A stretch of DNA of 64,000 bases from assembly GCF_019428685.1 (NCBI RefSeq), contig NZ_CP080095.1, forward strand, positions 1,426,001 to 1,490,000. Reading direction: 5' to 3'. The DNA is from Paraburkholderia edwinii. Its GTDB lineage: Bacteria; Pseudomonadota; Gammaproteobacteria; Burkholderiales; Burkholderiaceae. A program made the translations under genes and the position numbers. Below are positions 28,666-36,779 of this stretch, piece after piece; the first letter of the stretch is position 1; the number at the start of each line of letters is the position of its first letter. The notes under the pieces were generated by a model. That model made no database searches and was not told the DNA's origin. It saw only the letters and a list, made by a program, of their open reading frames with translations.

Positions 28666-30222
28666 TCAAGCTGCCGCTTTCGGCGCGGTCGTGGCGAGAC
28701 CGAAGTCTTCGGGGAAATGGTCGAGCGCGGAGACGACCGGGAAGGGCGTCATGCCGCCCATCGCGCACAGCGAACCGGACACCATCGTGTCGCAGAGGTC
28801 GCGCAGCAGTTGCACCTGCTTCGTCGACGTGTCGCCGTTGCGGATCCGCTGGATCACTTCGACGCCGCGCGTCGAACCGATCCGGCACGGTGTGCACTTG
28901 CCGCACGATTCGAGCGCGCAGAAGTGCATCGCGTATTGCGCGAGGTCGGCGAGGTTGGAGGTGTCGTCGTGAATCACGAGACCGCCGTGGCCGACCACGG
29001 CGCCGACCTTCGCGTATTCCTCATAGTCGAGCGGGATGTCCCACTGGCTTTCCGGCAGATACGTGCCGAGCGGGCCGCCCACCTGTACTGCGCGCGCCGG
29101 ACGGCCGCTTGCGGTGCCGCCGCCGTAGTCGAACATCAGTTCGCGCAGCGTGCAGCCGAACGCGAGTTCGACGAGGCCACCTTGCTTCACATTGCCGGCA
29201 ATCTGGAACGGCAGCGTGCCGCGCGAGCGGCCCATGCCGAAGTTCTTGTAGAACGCGGCGCCCTTCGCGAAGATGATCGGCACCGTCGCCAGCGTGATCA
29301 CGTTGTTGATCACGGTCGGCTTGCCGAACAGACCGGCGAGTGCAGGCAGCGGCGGCTTCGCGCGCACGATGCCGCGCTTGCCTTCGAGCGATTCGAGCAG
29401 CGCCGTTTCCTCGCCGCACACATAGGCGCCGGCGCCTTTCGCGACGAACAGTTCGAAGCGGTGCTGCGAGCCGAGCACGCTGTCGCCGAGCCAGCCGGCC
29501 GCGCGCGCTTTTTCGATCGCGGCCTCGAGCGTCGTGATCGAATGCGGGTACTCGCTGCGCACATAGATATGGCCGACGGTCGCACCGGTCACGATGCCCG
29601 CGATGATCATGCCTTCGATCAGCACATACGGGTCGCTTTCCATCACGAGGCGGTCGGAGAACGTGCCCGAGTCGCCTTCGTCCGCATTGCAGACGATGTA
29701 TTTCTGATCGGCCTTCGCGCCCAGCACGGTGCGCCATTTGATGCCGGCCGGGAACGCTGCGCCGCCGCGGCCGCGCAGGCCCGATTCGATCAGCGCTTCG
29801 CAGGCGGCCGCGCCTTCCATCGCCAGCGCGTTTTTCAGGCCTTCGATGCCGCCGTGCGCGACGTAGTCGTCGGTCGACAGCGGGTCGGTGATGCCGATGC
29901 GCGCGAACGTCAGGCGCTGCTGTTTCTTCAGATACGGGATTTCTTCGACGAGACCGACGTGCGTCGCATGCGCCTTGCCTTCGACGAAGCCGGCATCGAA
30001 CAGCGCGGCGACATCGCTCGCTTCGACGTTCGCGTAGCCGACGCGGCCAGCGGGCGTTTCGACTTCGACGAGCGGTTCGAGATAGAGCAGACCGCGCGAA
30101 CCGTTGCGGATCAGCTCGACCGGAACGCCGCGCTTGGCGGCTTCAGCGGTGATAGCAGCGGCGAGCTTGTCGGCGCCGAGCGCGAGTGCGGAAGAATCGC
30201 AGGGAACGTAGATACGCGTCAT
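28666..30222 (-). CDS. fdsB: NAD-dependent formate dehydrogenase beta subunit (FMN/NAD, NuoF-like)
   Basis: A 518-residue diaphorase subunit that takes electrons from FdsA and FdsG and reduces NAD+. The N-terminal ~120 residues form a thioredoxin-like domain without a full cysteine set. The NuoF-like core has GLRGRGGAAFPAG, NADEGDSGTF, an FMN/NAD-binding GAGAYVCGEETALLES and the 4Fe-4S motif ESCGKCTPC, with the final ligand in SGSLCAMGG. The ATG at 30222 overlaps the end of fdsG by four bases (ATGA), so translation is likely coupled. It is 14 bp ahead of fdsA. Confidence 0.95.
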   Translation of the reverse strand: MTRIYVPCDSSALALGADKLAAAITAEAAKRGVPVELIRNGSRGLLYLEPLVEVETPAGRVGYANVEASDVAALFDAGFVEGKAHATHVGLVEEIPYLKKQQRLTFARIGITDPLSTDDYVAHGGIEGLKNALAMEGAAACEALIESGLRGRGGAAFPAGIKWRTVLGAKADQKYIVCNADEGDSGTFSDRLVMESDPYVLIEGMIIAGIVTGATVGHIYVRSEYPHSITTLEAAIEKARAAGWLGDSVLGSQHRFELFVAKGAGAYVCGEETALLESLEGKRGIVRAKPPLPALAGLFGKPTVINNVITLATVPIIFAKGAAFYKNFGMGRSRGTLPFQIAGNVKQGGLVELAFGCTLRELMFDYGGGTASGRPARAVQVGGPLGTYLPESQWDIPLDYEEYAKVGAVVGHGGLVIHDDTSNLADLAQYAMHFCALESCGKCTPCRIGSTRGVEVIQRIRNGDTSTKQVQLLRDLCDTMVSGSLCAMGGMTPFPVVSALDHFPEDFGLATTAPKAAA

Positions 30223-30725
30223 GCCGGTTGCTCCACTTGTTTCATCGCGGCGGCGAGCAGCATGTCGAACTTCTGCGGCGTGACCTTCGCGTGCAGTTCG
30301 CCGTTGATCATCATCGCCGGCGACAGCGCGCATTGACCGAGACAGTAGACCGATTCGAGCTCCACCGCGCTATCGTCGTGCGCGTGCTTCTGCGCATCGT
30401 GCTTGTGCGCGTCGAAATGGCAACCGGTGCGTCCTTCGATGTGCTTCGCAAGCGCCTCGGTGCCCATGCTGCGGCACGCTTCCGCGCGGCACAGCTGCAC
30501 CGTGACCGGCGCGGCCGGCTGCTGGCGGAAGTGGTGGTAGTAGGTGATCACGCCGTGCACTTCGGCGCGCGACAGATTCATGGTGCGCGCGAGCGGCGCG
30601 ACCGCGGCCGGCGGCACAAAGCCGACGTCGTCCTGAATCGCGTGCAGCACGGCCACGAGCGACATGCCCGGCCGTGCGTGACGCTGCACCAGATCTTCCG
30701 GCGCGATAGCGGTGGATGGTTCCAC
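30219..30725 (-). CDS. fdsG: NAD-dependent formate dehydrogenase gamma subunit (2Fe-2S, NuoE-like)
   Basis: A 168-residue NuoE-like electron-transfer subunit. The thioredoxin-like [2Fe-2S] domain has C79 and C84 (LCRAEAC) and C128 and C132 (YCLGQC). A His-rich insertion (residues 103-116, FDAHKHDAQKHAHD) lies between the two cysteine pairs. I chose the GTG at 30725 because GGAGGAG lies eight bases upstream. The in-frame ATG at 30767 lacks a ribosome-binding site and would place the 5' end within a likely operator dyad. First gene of fdsGBAD. Confidence 0.92.
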   Translation of the reverse strand: MEPSTAIAPEDLVQRHARPGMSLVAVLHAIQDDVGFVPPAAVAPLARTMNLSRAEVHGVITYYHHFRQQPAAPVTVQLCRAEACRSMGTEALAKHIEGRTGCHFDAHKHDAQKHAHDDSAVELESVYCLGQCALSPAMMINGELHAKVTPQKFDMLLAAAMKQVEQPA

Positions 30726-30733
30726 TGTGGGGG

Positions 30734-30740
30734 CTCCTCC
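30734..30740 (-). promoter_or_regulatory. Ribosome-binding site fixing the GTG start of fdsG
   Basis: GGAGGAG on the minus strand, eight bases before GTG 30725. It decides against the upstream ATG at 30767. Confidence 0.85.
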
Positions 30741-30750
30741 AAAGTCAGAT

Positions 30751-30778
30751 ATGCACTTGTCATTCATAAAGTGTGCAT
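30751..30778. promoter_or_regulatory. Inverted repeat upstream of fdsG, candidate regulator site
   Basis: Arms atgcac (30751-30756) and gtgcat (30773-30778) flank 16 bp in the gap between fdsG and the divergent ModE-like regulator gene. Its position suits an operator or activator site. No protein is tied to it by sequence alone. Confidence 0.45.
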
Positions 30779-30860
30779 CTATGCTTTGTTTGTTCAGTAT
30801 GGATAGAGCGAACGATAGGCGTGTGAACTGCCTTTCGCAATAGGAACTAACGCGGCATAT

Positions 30861-31952
30861 ATGATCCGAATTGAATGTGAGGCGCAGCTGATTGTGCGCG
30901 ACCAGGAAGGCCGAAGCACCAGCCTGACTGACGTCGTGCCGCTTCTGGCGCTTGTGGCGGAGACAGGCAGCATTGCGCAGGCGGCGGCCCTTAAGGGTTT
31001 GTCCTACCGTCATGCGTGGGGATTGCTGCGCAGCATCGAAACGCATCTCGGCGGCACGCTGATCGAAAAGGAGCGCGGACGCGGCTCCGTGCTGTCGGAG
31101 CTCGGCCATGCGGTGCTGCGCGGGCAGCGTCTGTGCGGCGAGCGGCTTGACGGCAATATGCAGGCGCTCGCCAGCGAAGTCGCCAGCGAATTGAACCGAT
31201 GGCTGACGCCGCCGCGCGACGACGTGCGGATCCATGCTTCGCATGGCTATGCGGTTGCGGCGCTTGTCACGGCACTGGTCGCGGACGACGTATCGCTTGA
31301 CATCAAGTATCGCGACAGTGCGGAAGCGATCGTCGCGCTCGCGCGCGGCGACTGCGACCTGGCCGGCTTTCATATGCCGCGCGGCGAGTTTCGCGAGGCC
31401 TTCAGCGAGAAGTACCGGCAGTGGCTCGATCCGATGCGTCACGTGCTGGTTCACCTGACGCGCCGCAAACAGGGGCTCTTTCTGGCGAAAGGCAATCCTA
31501 AGAAAATCGCGGGCCTCGCCGATCTGGCGCGCGAGGATATCCGCTTCGTCAACCGGCAGCCGGGGTCCGGCACGCGCATGCTGCTCGATCTCGCGTTGCG
31601 GCAGATCGGTGTCGATCCCGATCGTGTCAACGGCTATGCGTCGACCGAACTGACGCACTCGGCGATCGCGGCGTTCGTCGCGAGCGGGATGGCGGACATC
31701 GGCTTCGGCGTCGAGCCGGCCGCGCATCACTTCGGGCTCGACTTCGTGCCGGTCGTCGATGAGGACTATTACTTCGCGTGCGAGCGCGCGCGGCTCGAGC
31801 GCCTGCCGCTGGCGGCGGTCATCGAGGTGCTGCGCGGCGATGCGTTCCGGCAGCGCGTCGCGCAACTCGACGGCTACGATCCGCAGGAGTGCGGCAAGCT
31901 GGTCGAGCTCGATCAGGGGCTGACGAGCAGTGCCGTGGATGCGCAGGCGTGA
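30861..31952 (+). CDS. ModE-like HTH regulator with periplasmic-binding-protein-like effector domain
   Basis: A 363-residue one-component regulator. Residues about 22-100 form a ModE/LysR-type winged helix (LLALVAETGSIAQAAALKGLSYRHAWGL). The rest is a PBP-like (type 2, SBP/PBP_like) ligand-binding domain: IHASHGYAVAAL, DLAGFHMPRGE, RFVNRQPGSGTRMLLD. The last motif is typical of molybdate-binding-like folds. It is divergent from fdsGBAD with 135 bp between starts, so control of formate dehydrogenase by molybdate, formate or a related anion is likely. That is inference from position and fold. Confidence 0.88.
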   Translation: MIRIECEAQLIVRDQEGRSTSLTDVVPLLALVAETGSIAQAAALKGLSYRHAWGLLRSIETHLGGTLIEKERGRGSVLSELGHAVLRGQRLCGERLDGNMQALASEVASELNRWLTPPRDDVRIHASHGYAVAALVTALVADDVSLDIKYRDSAEAIVALARGDCDLAGFHMPRGEFREAFSEKYRQWLDPMRHVLVHLTRRKQGLFLAKGNPKKIAGLADLAREDIRFVNRQPGSGTRMLLDLALRQIGVDPDRVNGYASTELTHSAIAAFVASGMADIGFGVEPAAHHFGLDFVPVVDEDYYFACERARLERLPLAAVIEVLRGDAFRQRVAQLDGYDPQECGKLVELDQGLTSSAVDAQA

Positions 31953-32172
31953 GGGGAGGGATGCGCGATGGTACGTGTGCGGCAGTGGGCGGTTGAGGCC
32001 GCATGCGAACCTGGATGCAACTCCCAATATGCGACGGTGCGGAAGTAAGAGCGCGTAACAGCTGGATGTGGATCGGATGCGACCGGAAGGTGCGTCTGGC
32101 GGCACTTTGCGCTAATCTTTACAACTTCGTATTCCACGTCGTGCGCGGTTTATACGCCGCGCTGAGCCCACT

Positions 32173-32442
32173 ATGAAATATCTGATTCAGACCATCGTTG
32201 CCGCCGCCTCGGCGGGCGCATTGCTCGCGACCGTTTCCGTCGCTTTCGCACAGAATTCGCCGGGCGTACCGGGCGGCATCCTGAATGACGATTTCCATTT
32301 CAAGGAACATCCGCAGATGCAATTCGCGGCGTCGGCGCCGACGAAGAAGTACCAGCGCGGCGCGCCGTCGGCACTGCGCAAACGCGGCGACAACGGCGAC
32401 CCGGACGGCTGTAACCTGAAGTGCCCGGACGACCCGCAGTAA
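32173..32442 (+). CDS. small secreted protein of unknown function
   Basis: An 89-residue protein with a clear signal peptide (MKYLIQTIVAAASAG..., predicted cleavage after A26, AFA-QN). The mature part of 63 residues is hydrophilic and ends in DGCNLKCPDDPQ, with two cysteines (C80, C84) four residues apart that could form a disulfide or bind a metal. I do not recognise a named family. It is convergent with the YxFxxD-repeat gene, and a GC-rich hairpin (about 32450-32477) without a T-run lies between them. Confidence 0.7.
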   Translation: MKYLIQTIVAAASAGALLATVSVAFAQNSPGVPGGILNDDFHFKEHPQMQFAASAPTKKYQRGAPSALRKRGDNGDPDGCNLKCPDDPQ

Positions 32443-32498
32443 GCTGCGCCGCCGCCGGCATTCGGTCCGGCGGCGCCTCCTCTGATCTCAGCGTTGTA

Positions 32499-32858
32499 TT
32501 ACGGCTTCGCGATGTGCCATACGTCGCGGAAATTGTCGCCGGTCGTGTCACCGGGCTTCTTGTCGTCGGCGAAGCGATACAGCGGGTGACCCTTATAGAC
32601 CCACTGCGGGACGCCGTCGGCGTTCTTGATGATCGTCCAGTCGCCTGTCGCCTTGTCGCCCGCGGCCGGCTGCGCGGCCGGCCACTTCTTCGAGCATGCG
32701 CCGCTGCAAGCGCTTTGGCCGGGCGTTGTGTCCTTGTCGAACGTGTACAGCGTGTACCCCTCTGAATCGACGAAGCGGCCATCTACTGCCTTCGGCACCT
32801 CGGCGAACGCCGTTTGCGAGAGTGCGACTGCGGCGATGAGAAGAAGAGTCTTGCGCAT
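32499..32858 (-). CDS. secreted protein with two Yx(F/W/Y)xxD repeats (Lipoprotein_15 family, COG4315)
   Basis: A 119-residue periplasmic protein. The signal peptide is cleaved near A19 (AFA-EV). Mature repeats are LYTFDKDTTPGQS with C51 and C55 (CSGAC) and later HPLYRFADDKKPGDTTG, the family hallmark. There is no lipobox, so this copy is probably soluble. The molecular function of the family is not established. It is a single-gene unit on the minus strand. Confidence 0.88.
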   Translation of the reverse strand: MRKTLLLIAAVALSQTAFAEVPKAVDGRFVDSEGYTLYTFDKDTTPGQSACSGACSKKWPAAQPAAGDKATGDWTIIKNADGVPQWVYKGHPLYRFADDKKPGDTTGDNFRDVWHIAKP

Positions 32859-33168
32859 GATGCTGCTCCTGTTTTGAACGTTGTGTGCTGGAGTGTATGC
32901 ATTGAACTACAAGCACGCGCTGGTTTTGCGGCGACGTGCGGGCAATAAACGAACGGTGGCGTGTGATTATTCCGGCCACCTCTCACTATAGTTCCCGATT
33001 AGCCGAGGGTTGAACCGTTGCGCATCATCTGCACGAGCGGAGTGTGATTGCCGGACGCTTCAGCCTGGTAGCCCTTATCGGTCCGGGAAAATTCTGCAGT
33101 TCATCAAGGTATTTTTGAATACCGTTAAATGACGCTAAACAGGATTTATTGCGATAAAAGCGGAGCTT
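32859..33168. other. Intergenic region, AT-rich toward its right end
   Basis: This is the left part of the 389-bp gap between the Lipoprotein_15 gene and the 41-codon ORF. Base composition shifts from GC-rich to clearly AT-rich after about 33090. A short hairpin ggtatt-tttg-aatacc lies at 33108-33123. No long coding frame here has codon usage like the neighbouring genes. Confidence 0.5.
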
Positions 33169-33219
33169 ATGATGGATACGGATCGTCATTACAGAAGTAT
33201 TTTTGACGAGCCGAATTGA
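33169..33219 (+). CDS. possible 16-codon leader ORF
   Basis: ATG at 33169 (or the adjacent ATG at 33172) encodes a 15-16 residue peptide reading MMDTDRHYRSIFDEPN. A GGAG lies at 33162-33165, at good spacing from the second ATG. It ends 28 bp before the 41-codon ORF and shares its AT-rich setting. It may be chance. Confidence 0.3.
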   Translation: MMDTDRHYRSIFDEPN

Positions 33220-33247
33220 TCTCAATCCATATTGGCGAGTATTTGAA

Positions 33248-33373
33248 ATGCAGAAAATCGATCGTAACCAGCTCGTAAAATCCAGCGTTGCAGGCGGTTC
33301 CAACAAGGGCGGTACTTATTCGACGATGTTCGTCAACAATAACAATGTGATCCCGATCATCATGCGCCGCTAA
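33248..33373 (+). CDS. 41-residue peptide with double-glycine-like leader, function unknown
   Basis: The ORF runs from ATG 33248 to TAA 33373 and encodes MQKIDRNQLVKSSVAGG followed by a 24-residue segment rich in Gly, Asn and hydrophobics that ends VIPIIMRR. The L...V.GG pattern resembles double-glycine leaders of exported peptides. A weak GGCGAG lies about eight bases upstream. A perfect 11-bp terminator starts 26 bp after the stop. Local DNA is much more AT-rich than the surrounding genes, which suggests acquisition or regulatory constraint. There is no transporter, protease or modification enzyme in the window to confirm a secreted peptide. Too short for family assignment. Confidence 0.5.
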   Translation: MQKIDRNQLVKSSVAGGSNKGGTYSTMFVNNNNVIPIIMRR

Positions 33374-33399
33374 GTATCGCGCTGCATCGAGGCGATGTG

Positions 33400-33425
33400 A
33401 AAACGGCCCCGAGAGGGGCCGTTTT
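33400..33425 (+). terminator. Rho-independent terminator after the 41-codon ORF
   Basis: Perfect 11-bp stem aaaacggcccc (33400-33410) / ggggccgtttt (33415-33425) closed by a GAGA (GNRA) tetraloop. The T-run forms part of the arm. It supports a real plus-strand transcript just upstream. Confidence 0.85.
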
Positions 33426-33518
33426 GTCTGAATACCTAGGACGCCTGGGCGGCGCATGTTTTGTATCGCGTGCCGGAGACCAGAGAAACACACGCAAAAA
33501 AGACATACGAGAAAATTG

Positions 33519-33888
33519 TGGTGGAGACGGCGGGAATCGAACCCGCGTCCAGAAGCGCTCTACGACCAGTTCTACATGTTTAGTTCTGTCATTTGATTTA
33601 ACCGGCGTGACGCGGACGAACACGCTGCACGACGGCGATTCACTAGATTTTCGACCCGGGCGTCGTGACGCCACCAAGGCTTAACTGACGTAAATGACCT
33701 CTGGCGGTATTGCTACCGGTCTTGCGACGCTAGCCCGTCAGTGAGCTAGGCAGAGGACGGCGGCCCTTAGGCTGCCAGTGCGAACGTATCGTCGTTTGCA
33801 GTTACGTTTTTCCCATTGATTAACGAGGTGACGGGTCCTCGACATGCCCTGACCGCTTCACAACCCCTGTCGAAACCAGGTCGCCCCC
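33519..33888 (-). ncRNA. ssrA: transfer-messenger RNA (tmRNA)
   Basis: About 370 nt on the minus strand. The 5' end GGGGGCG pairs with CGUCUCC before the 3' CCA, allowing two G-U pairs, to form the tRNA-like acceptor stem. The 3' end includes the T-arm GGTTCGATTCC. The tag frame runs from resume codon GCA (33799-33797) to TAA (33769-33767) and encodes ANDDTFALAA, the expected Burkholderia-type degradation tag. With SmpB it rescues ribosomes stalled on broken mRNA. No integrase is adjacent, although ssrA is a common insertion site. Confidence 0.97.
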
Positions 33889-34063
33889 ACGGTGGAGAAA
33901 CCCACAACTGCGGGTCAGCAGCAATTTTACAATAGCCGGGGTGTCACGTCACCGACATATCGTCGCTCGAAGCGTCGCGGCAAATCTTTCCGGCAAATCG
34001 TTCCGTTGGTTCTGCCGATTTGCCACGGCGCTCGCGCCCGCTGGTTGTACTGCCAGGCTAGGC

Positions 34064-34777
34064 CTAGCTGATATCGCGCAACAGCTTCTGCAGTTCCGCC
34101 GGCGTCTGAACCACGTGTTTCGCGTGCCATTGCGTCGGCGGCAGGTCGGCGCCGCAATAACCATAGGCGGCGGCAACGGTGATCATGCCCGCGGCAAAAC
34201 CCGCTTGCACATCGCGCAGATCGTCGCCGACATAGACGATACGCTCGGGCTGCAGATTCAGCTCTTTCGCGGCATGCAGCAGAGGCGCGGGATGCGGCTT
34301 CGAATGCGGCGTGGTATCGCCGCTGACCACGCAGCCCGCGCGCGTGTCGAGCCCCAGTTGCGCGACGAGCGGCTCGGTGAGCCGCGTCACCTTGTTCGTC
34401 ACGATGCCCCAGCGTACGCCGCGCTCGTCGAGTTCATCGAGCAACTCGCTGATGCCGGGGAAGAGCGTGGTTTCGATGCAGAGATCGGCTTCGTAGTTGG
34501 CGAGAAACTCCTCGCGCATCGAGGCGAATTCGTGATCGGCCGGACCGACGCCGAAACCGCCTGCCAGCAGACCGCGCGCGCCGGCCGAAGCAAGCGGTCG
34601 CAGCTGCTCGAGCGGCACCATCTCGAGCCCGCGATCGACGCGCATCTTGTTGACCGCGGCGGCGAGGTCGGGAGCAGTGTCGGCAAGCGTGCCGTCGAGG
34701 TCGAACAGGATGCCCTGGCAAAGGCCGAGCGACGTGTCGTCGTCTTCGCGTTGCGGCAGAGGAGTGGGATCGCTCAT
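34064..34777 (-). CDS. gph: phosphoglycolate phosphatase
   Basis: A 237-residue HAD-superfamily phosphatase that removes phosphate from 2-phosphoglycolate. Motif I is FDLDGT with nucleophile D26 and acid/base D28. The middle TNKVTRLTEPL is motif II, KPHPAPLLHA holds the motif III lysine and VGDDLRDVQAG is motif IV. It lies 22 bp after ubiG on the same strand, the usual ubiG-gph order in proteobacteria, so the two are probably cotranscribed. A ten-residue acidic stretch precedes the core. Confidence 0.93.
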   Translation of the reverse strand: MSDPTPLPQREDDDTSLGLCQGILFDLDGTLADTAPDLAAAVNKMRVDRGLEMVPLEQLRPLASAGARGLLAGGFGVGPADHEFASMREEFLANYEADLCIETTLFPGISELLDELDERGVRWGIVTNKVTRLTEPLVAQLGLDTRAGCVVSGDTTPHSKPHPAPLLHAAKELNLQPERIVYVGDDLRDVQAGFAAGMITVAAAYGYCGADLPPTQWHAKHVVQTPAELQKLLRDIS

Positions 34778-34799
34778 GAAGGTGCGGGGCAGAAGTTGA

Positions 34800-35504
34800 T
34801 CAGGCGTCGCGGCGGCAGGCGAGCATGTAGTTGACGCTCGTGTCCGTGGCCAACGCGAAGCGCTTGCCGATCGGGTGATAGACGACGCCCTTGATTTCGA
34901 CCGTGGTCAGGCCCGCGGCACGCACGAAGCCGGCCAGTTCGGAAGGACGGATAAAGCGCGCGTAGTCGTGCGTGCCACGTGGCAGCATCCGCGCGATGTA
35001 CTCGGCGCCGATCACCGCGAACAGATACGACTTCACGTTGCGGTTCAGCGTCGAGAAGAACACCCAGCCGCCCGGCTTCACGAGCGTCTTGCAGGCAGCG
35101 ACGATTTGCGAGGGGTCCGGCACGTGTTCGAGCATTTCCATGCAGGTCACGACGTCGAAGCTCGCCGGATCGCGTGCAGCCAGCGCTTCCGCGGCGATTT
35201 CTTCGTATTCGACGTTTACGCCGCTTTCGAGGCTGTGCAGATCGGCAACGCCGAGCGCTTCGTGTGACAGGTCGATGCCCTTCGCCGATGCGCCAAGGTT
35301 GGCCATCGATTCCGTCAGAATGCCGCCGCCGCAGCCGATGTCGAGCACGCGTTTGCCGCCGAGGCGCGCGTGCTCGTCGATCCAGCCAAGCCGCACCGGG
35401 TTCAGTTCGTGAAGGGGTTTGAATTCGGCATTAGGGTCCCACCACCGGTGCGCGAGATCGCTGAATTTCTGCAGTTCGTGGGGATCGGCATTGGTCATGT
35501 TCAT
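34800..35504 (-). CDS. ubiG: ubiquinone biosynthesis O-methyltransferase
   Basis: A 234-residue enzyme performing both O-methylations of ubiquinone synthesis. The SAM-binding motif VLDIGCGGG is at residues 53-61, with EMLEHVPDP and [15 protein letters not shown] further on, all diagnostic of UbiG. An N-terminal HRWWDP motif is also typical. The ATG at 35504 is chosen; a second ATG two codons later is equally possible. Cytoplasmic and membrane-associated. It leads the ubiG-gph pair, downstream of the OmpA-family gene but separated from it by a terminator. Confidence 0.95.
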   Translation of the reverse strand: MNMTNADPHELQKFSDLAHRWWDPNAEFKPLHELNPVRLGWIDEHARLGGKRVLDIGCGGGILTESMANLGASAKGIDLSHEALGVADLHSLESGVNVEYEEIAAEALAARDPASFDVVTCMEMLEHVPDPSQIVAACKTLVKPGGWVFFSTLNRNVKSYLFAVIGAEYIARMLPRGTHDYARFIRPSELAGFVRAAGLTTVEIKGVVYHPIGKRFALATDTSVNYMLACRRDA

Positions 35505-35673
35505 GCGGCCTTGATGGCGGATGAGCAGGGCAACGAGGTCGAGCCCTGAGTATACAGGTCACCGCCAGGCGCGGCAAAAGCGCGGCCGGCACGCCGCTGG
35601 CCGCGTAGGACAGCGGCTATATGCGGTCGAGCGGACTTCGGTCTGGTTGCGGTGAGCTTCACGGTGGATAAAA

Positions 35674-35697
35674 AAAGCCCCGCCATGGCGGGGCTTT
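35674..35697 (-). terminator. Rho-independent terminator of the OmpA-family gene
   Basis: Arms 35674-35684 (aaagccccgcc) and 35687-35697 (ggcggggcttt) form a perfect stem. Read on the minus strand it is followed by a T7 run, directly after the stop of the OmpA-family gene. Confidence 0.9.
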
Positions 35698-35718
35698 GAT
35701 ACTGCGGTATTTTGACGC

Positions 35719-36366
35719 TTACTGCTTCGAAGTACCGACAACTTCGACTTCCACGCGGCGATCCGGTGCGAGGCAGGCGATAAGTTGCTTGCGGTTCTTC
35801 TGGTTGCAACCGTGCGTGACCGGGTCGCGCTTGCCCTTGCCTTCCGTGTAGATACGGTTGGCTTCGATGCCCTTGCTGACGAGGTATGCCTTCACAGCTT
35901 GAGCACGACGCAGCGACAGACGGTCGTTGTACTTGTCGGAACCGATGCGGTCGGTGTAGCCCGTTGCGACGACCACTTCGAGGTTCAGGCCCTGGATCTT
36001 CGCTGCGAGGTCATCCAGCTTTTCCTTGCCGGCCGGCTTCAGGACAGCCTTGTCGAAGTCGAACAGCGTGTCAGCCTGATACGTAATCTTCTGGCTCGTG
36101 ATGGCCGGAGCGACCGGTGCCGGTGCCGGCGGGGTCGGAGCCTGTGCGACGAGTGCGCCGTCGCACTTTGCGTTAGCCGTTGCCGGCGTCCAGAACGCGT
36201 CGCGCCAGCAAAGCTCGTTCGTGCCGTTCATCCACACGTATTCGCCGGTGCCGTTCACCCAGTTATCGTTCACTGCCTGTCGCGAGGCCGGCACCGATTG
36301 CGCCGACGCCGATGCAGCCATTACTGCGGTAGCTGCAATGAACGCGAGCTTTGAAAGTTTATTCAT
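35719..36366 (-). CDS. OmpA-family outer membrane protein
   Basis: A 215-residue protein. The signal peptide is cleaved after A22 (ASA-QS). A short N-terminal region has WVNGTGEYVWMNGTNELCWRD, then a Pro/Ala linker (APTPPAPAPVAP). The C-terminal peptidoglycan-binding OmpA domain (about 95-210) includes LFDFDKAVLKPAGKEKLDDL, GYTDRIGSDKYNDRLSLRRA and RRVEVEVVG. The eight-strand beta-barrel of E. coli OmpA is absent, so it is a short anchoring protein as in Burkholderia and Bordetella. Two cysteines in CNQKNRKQLIAC may pair. It has a strong own terminator, and a TATACT -10-like site upstream on the minus strand. Confidence 0.92.
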   Translation of the reverse strand: MNKLSKLAFIAATAVMAASASAQSVPASRQAVNDNWVNGTGEYVWMNGTNELCWRDAFWTPATANAKCDGALVAQAPTPPAPAPVAPAITSQKITYQADTLFDFDKAVLKPAGKEKLDDLAAKIQGLNLEVVVATGYTDRIGSDKYNDRLSLRRAQAVKAYLVSKGIEANRIYTEGKGKRDPVTHGCNQKNRKQLIACLAPDRRVEVEVVGTSKQ

Positions 36367-36443
36367 ATTTCTCCTCTCGAAATTGAGATTACCGCAGGTT
36401 TACTGCGAGCCTGTTGACTGTAGACACGTCATACATTGCTCGG

Positions 36444-36449
36444 AGTATA
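36444..36449 (-). promoter_or_regulatory. possible -10 box for the OmpA-family gene
   Basis: TATACT on the minus strand, about 80 bp upstream of the start codon. No convincing -35 box. Confidence 0.35.
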
Positions 36450-36773
36450 ACATCGGTGCGGAACAAAAGACGCGCTGACTAGACTTCGAGCAGTGTCTAA
36501 CTTTGTGCGTTGGCATTTTGCCATATCGTTCCCTTCCGACGATAAAAAAATCCCTCCCCTATATCCAGCCTCGTTCGAATGTGGTGCATGCGCAACAGAA
36601 GCCGCACGGGGCCTGGCGCGGCATCAGACGGGAGCAGGAAACGGGCCTGGGGGACCAAAAAACGAGCTTGCAAACACACTGCAAATGCGACGCCAGGAGC
36701 CGCTGGCTTGCGATCCGCTAATAGGTATACGCAGAGGCCTCCGCGGGTCGGCAGGCGCGGATGCGCCGCATGA

Positions 36774-36779
36774 TAGAAT
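36774..36779 (+). promoter_or_regulatory. possible extended -10 box for gyrA
   Basis: TAGAAT preceded by TGA (TGaTAGAAT pattern), 260 bp before gyrA. The -35 region is weak. This would give a long 5' leader. Confidence 0.35.

Noticed and set aside
25901..28972. 1023-codon plus-strand frame opposite fdsA and fdsB
   Set aside because: It is a high-GC antisense shadow: no domain, Arg/Asp-rich composition, and it mirrors two well-supported subunit genes.
30726..30767. ATG at 30767 as the fdsG start
   Set aside because: No ribosome-binding site, and it overlaps the dyad. The GTG at 30725 has an ideal GGAGGAG.
33025..33306. 93-codon minus-strand frame over the small-peptide region
   Set aside because: It has no ribosome-binding site or recognisable features, and the terminator downstream of the 41-codon ORF points to plus-strand transcription.
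33397..33684. 95-codon plus-strand frame over the tmRNA
   Set aside because: It lies opposite ssrA, whose ends, T-arm and tag frame are all intact.
33519..33888. ssrA as an occupied integration site
   Set aside because: No integrase, duplicated 3' end or mobile gene is seen on either side, only short native-looking intergenic DNA.
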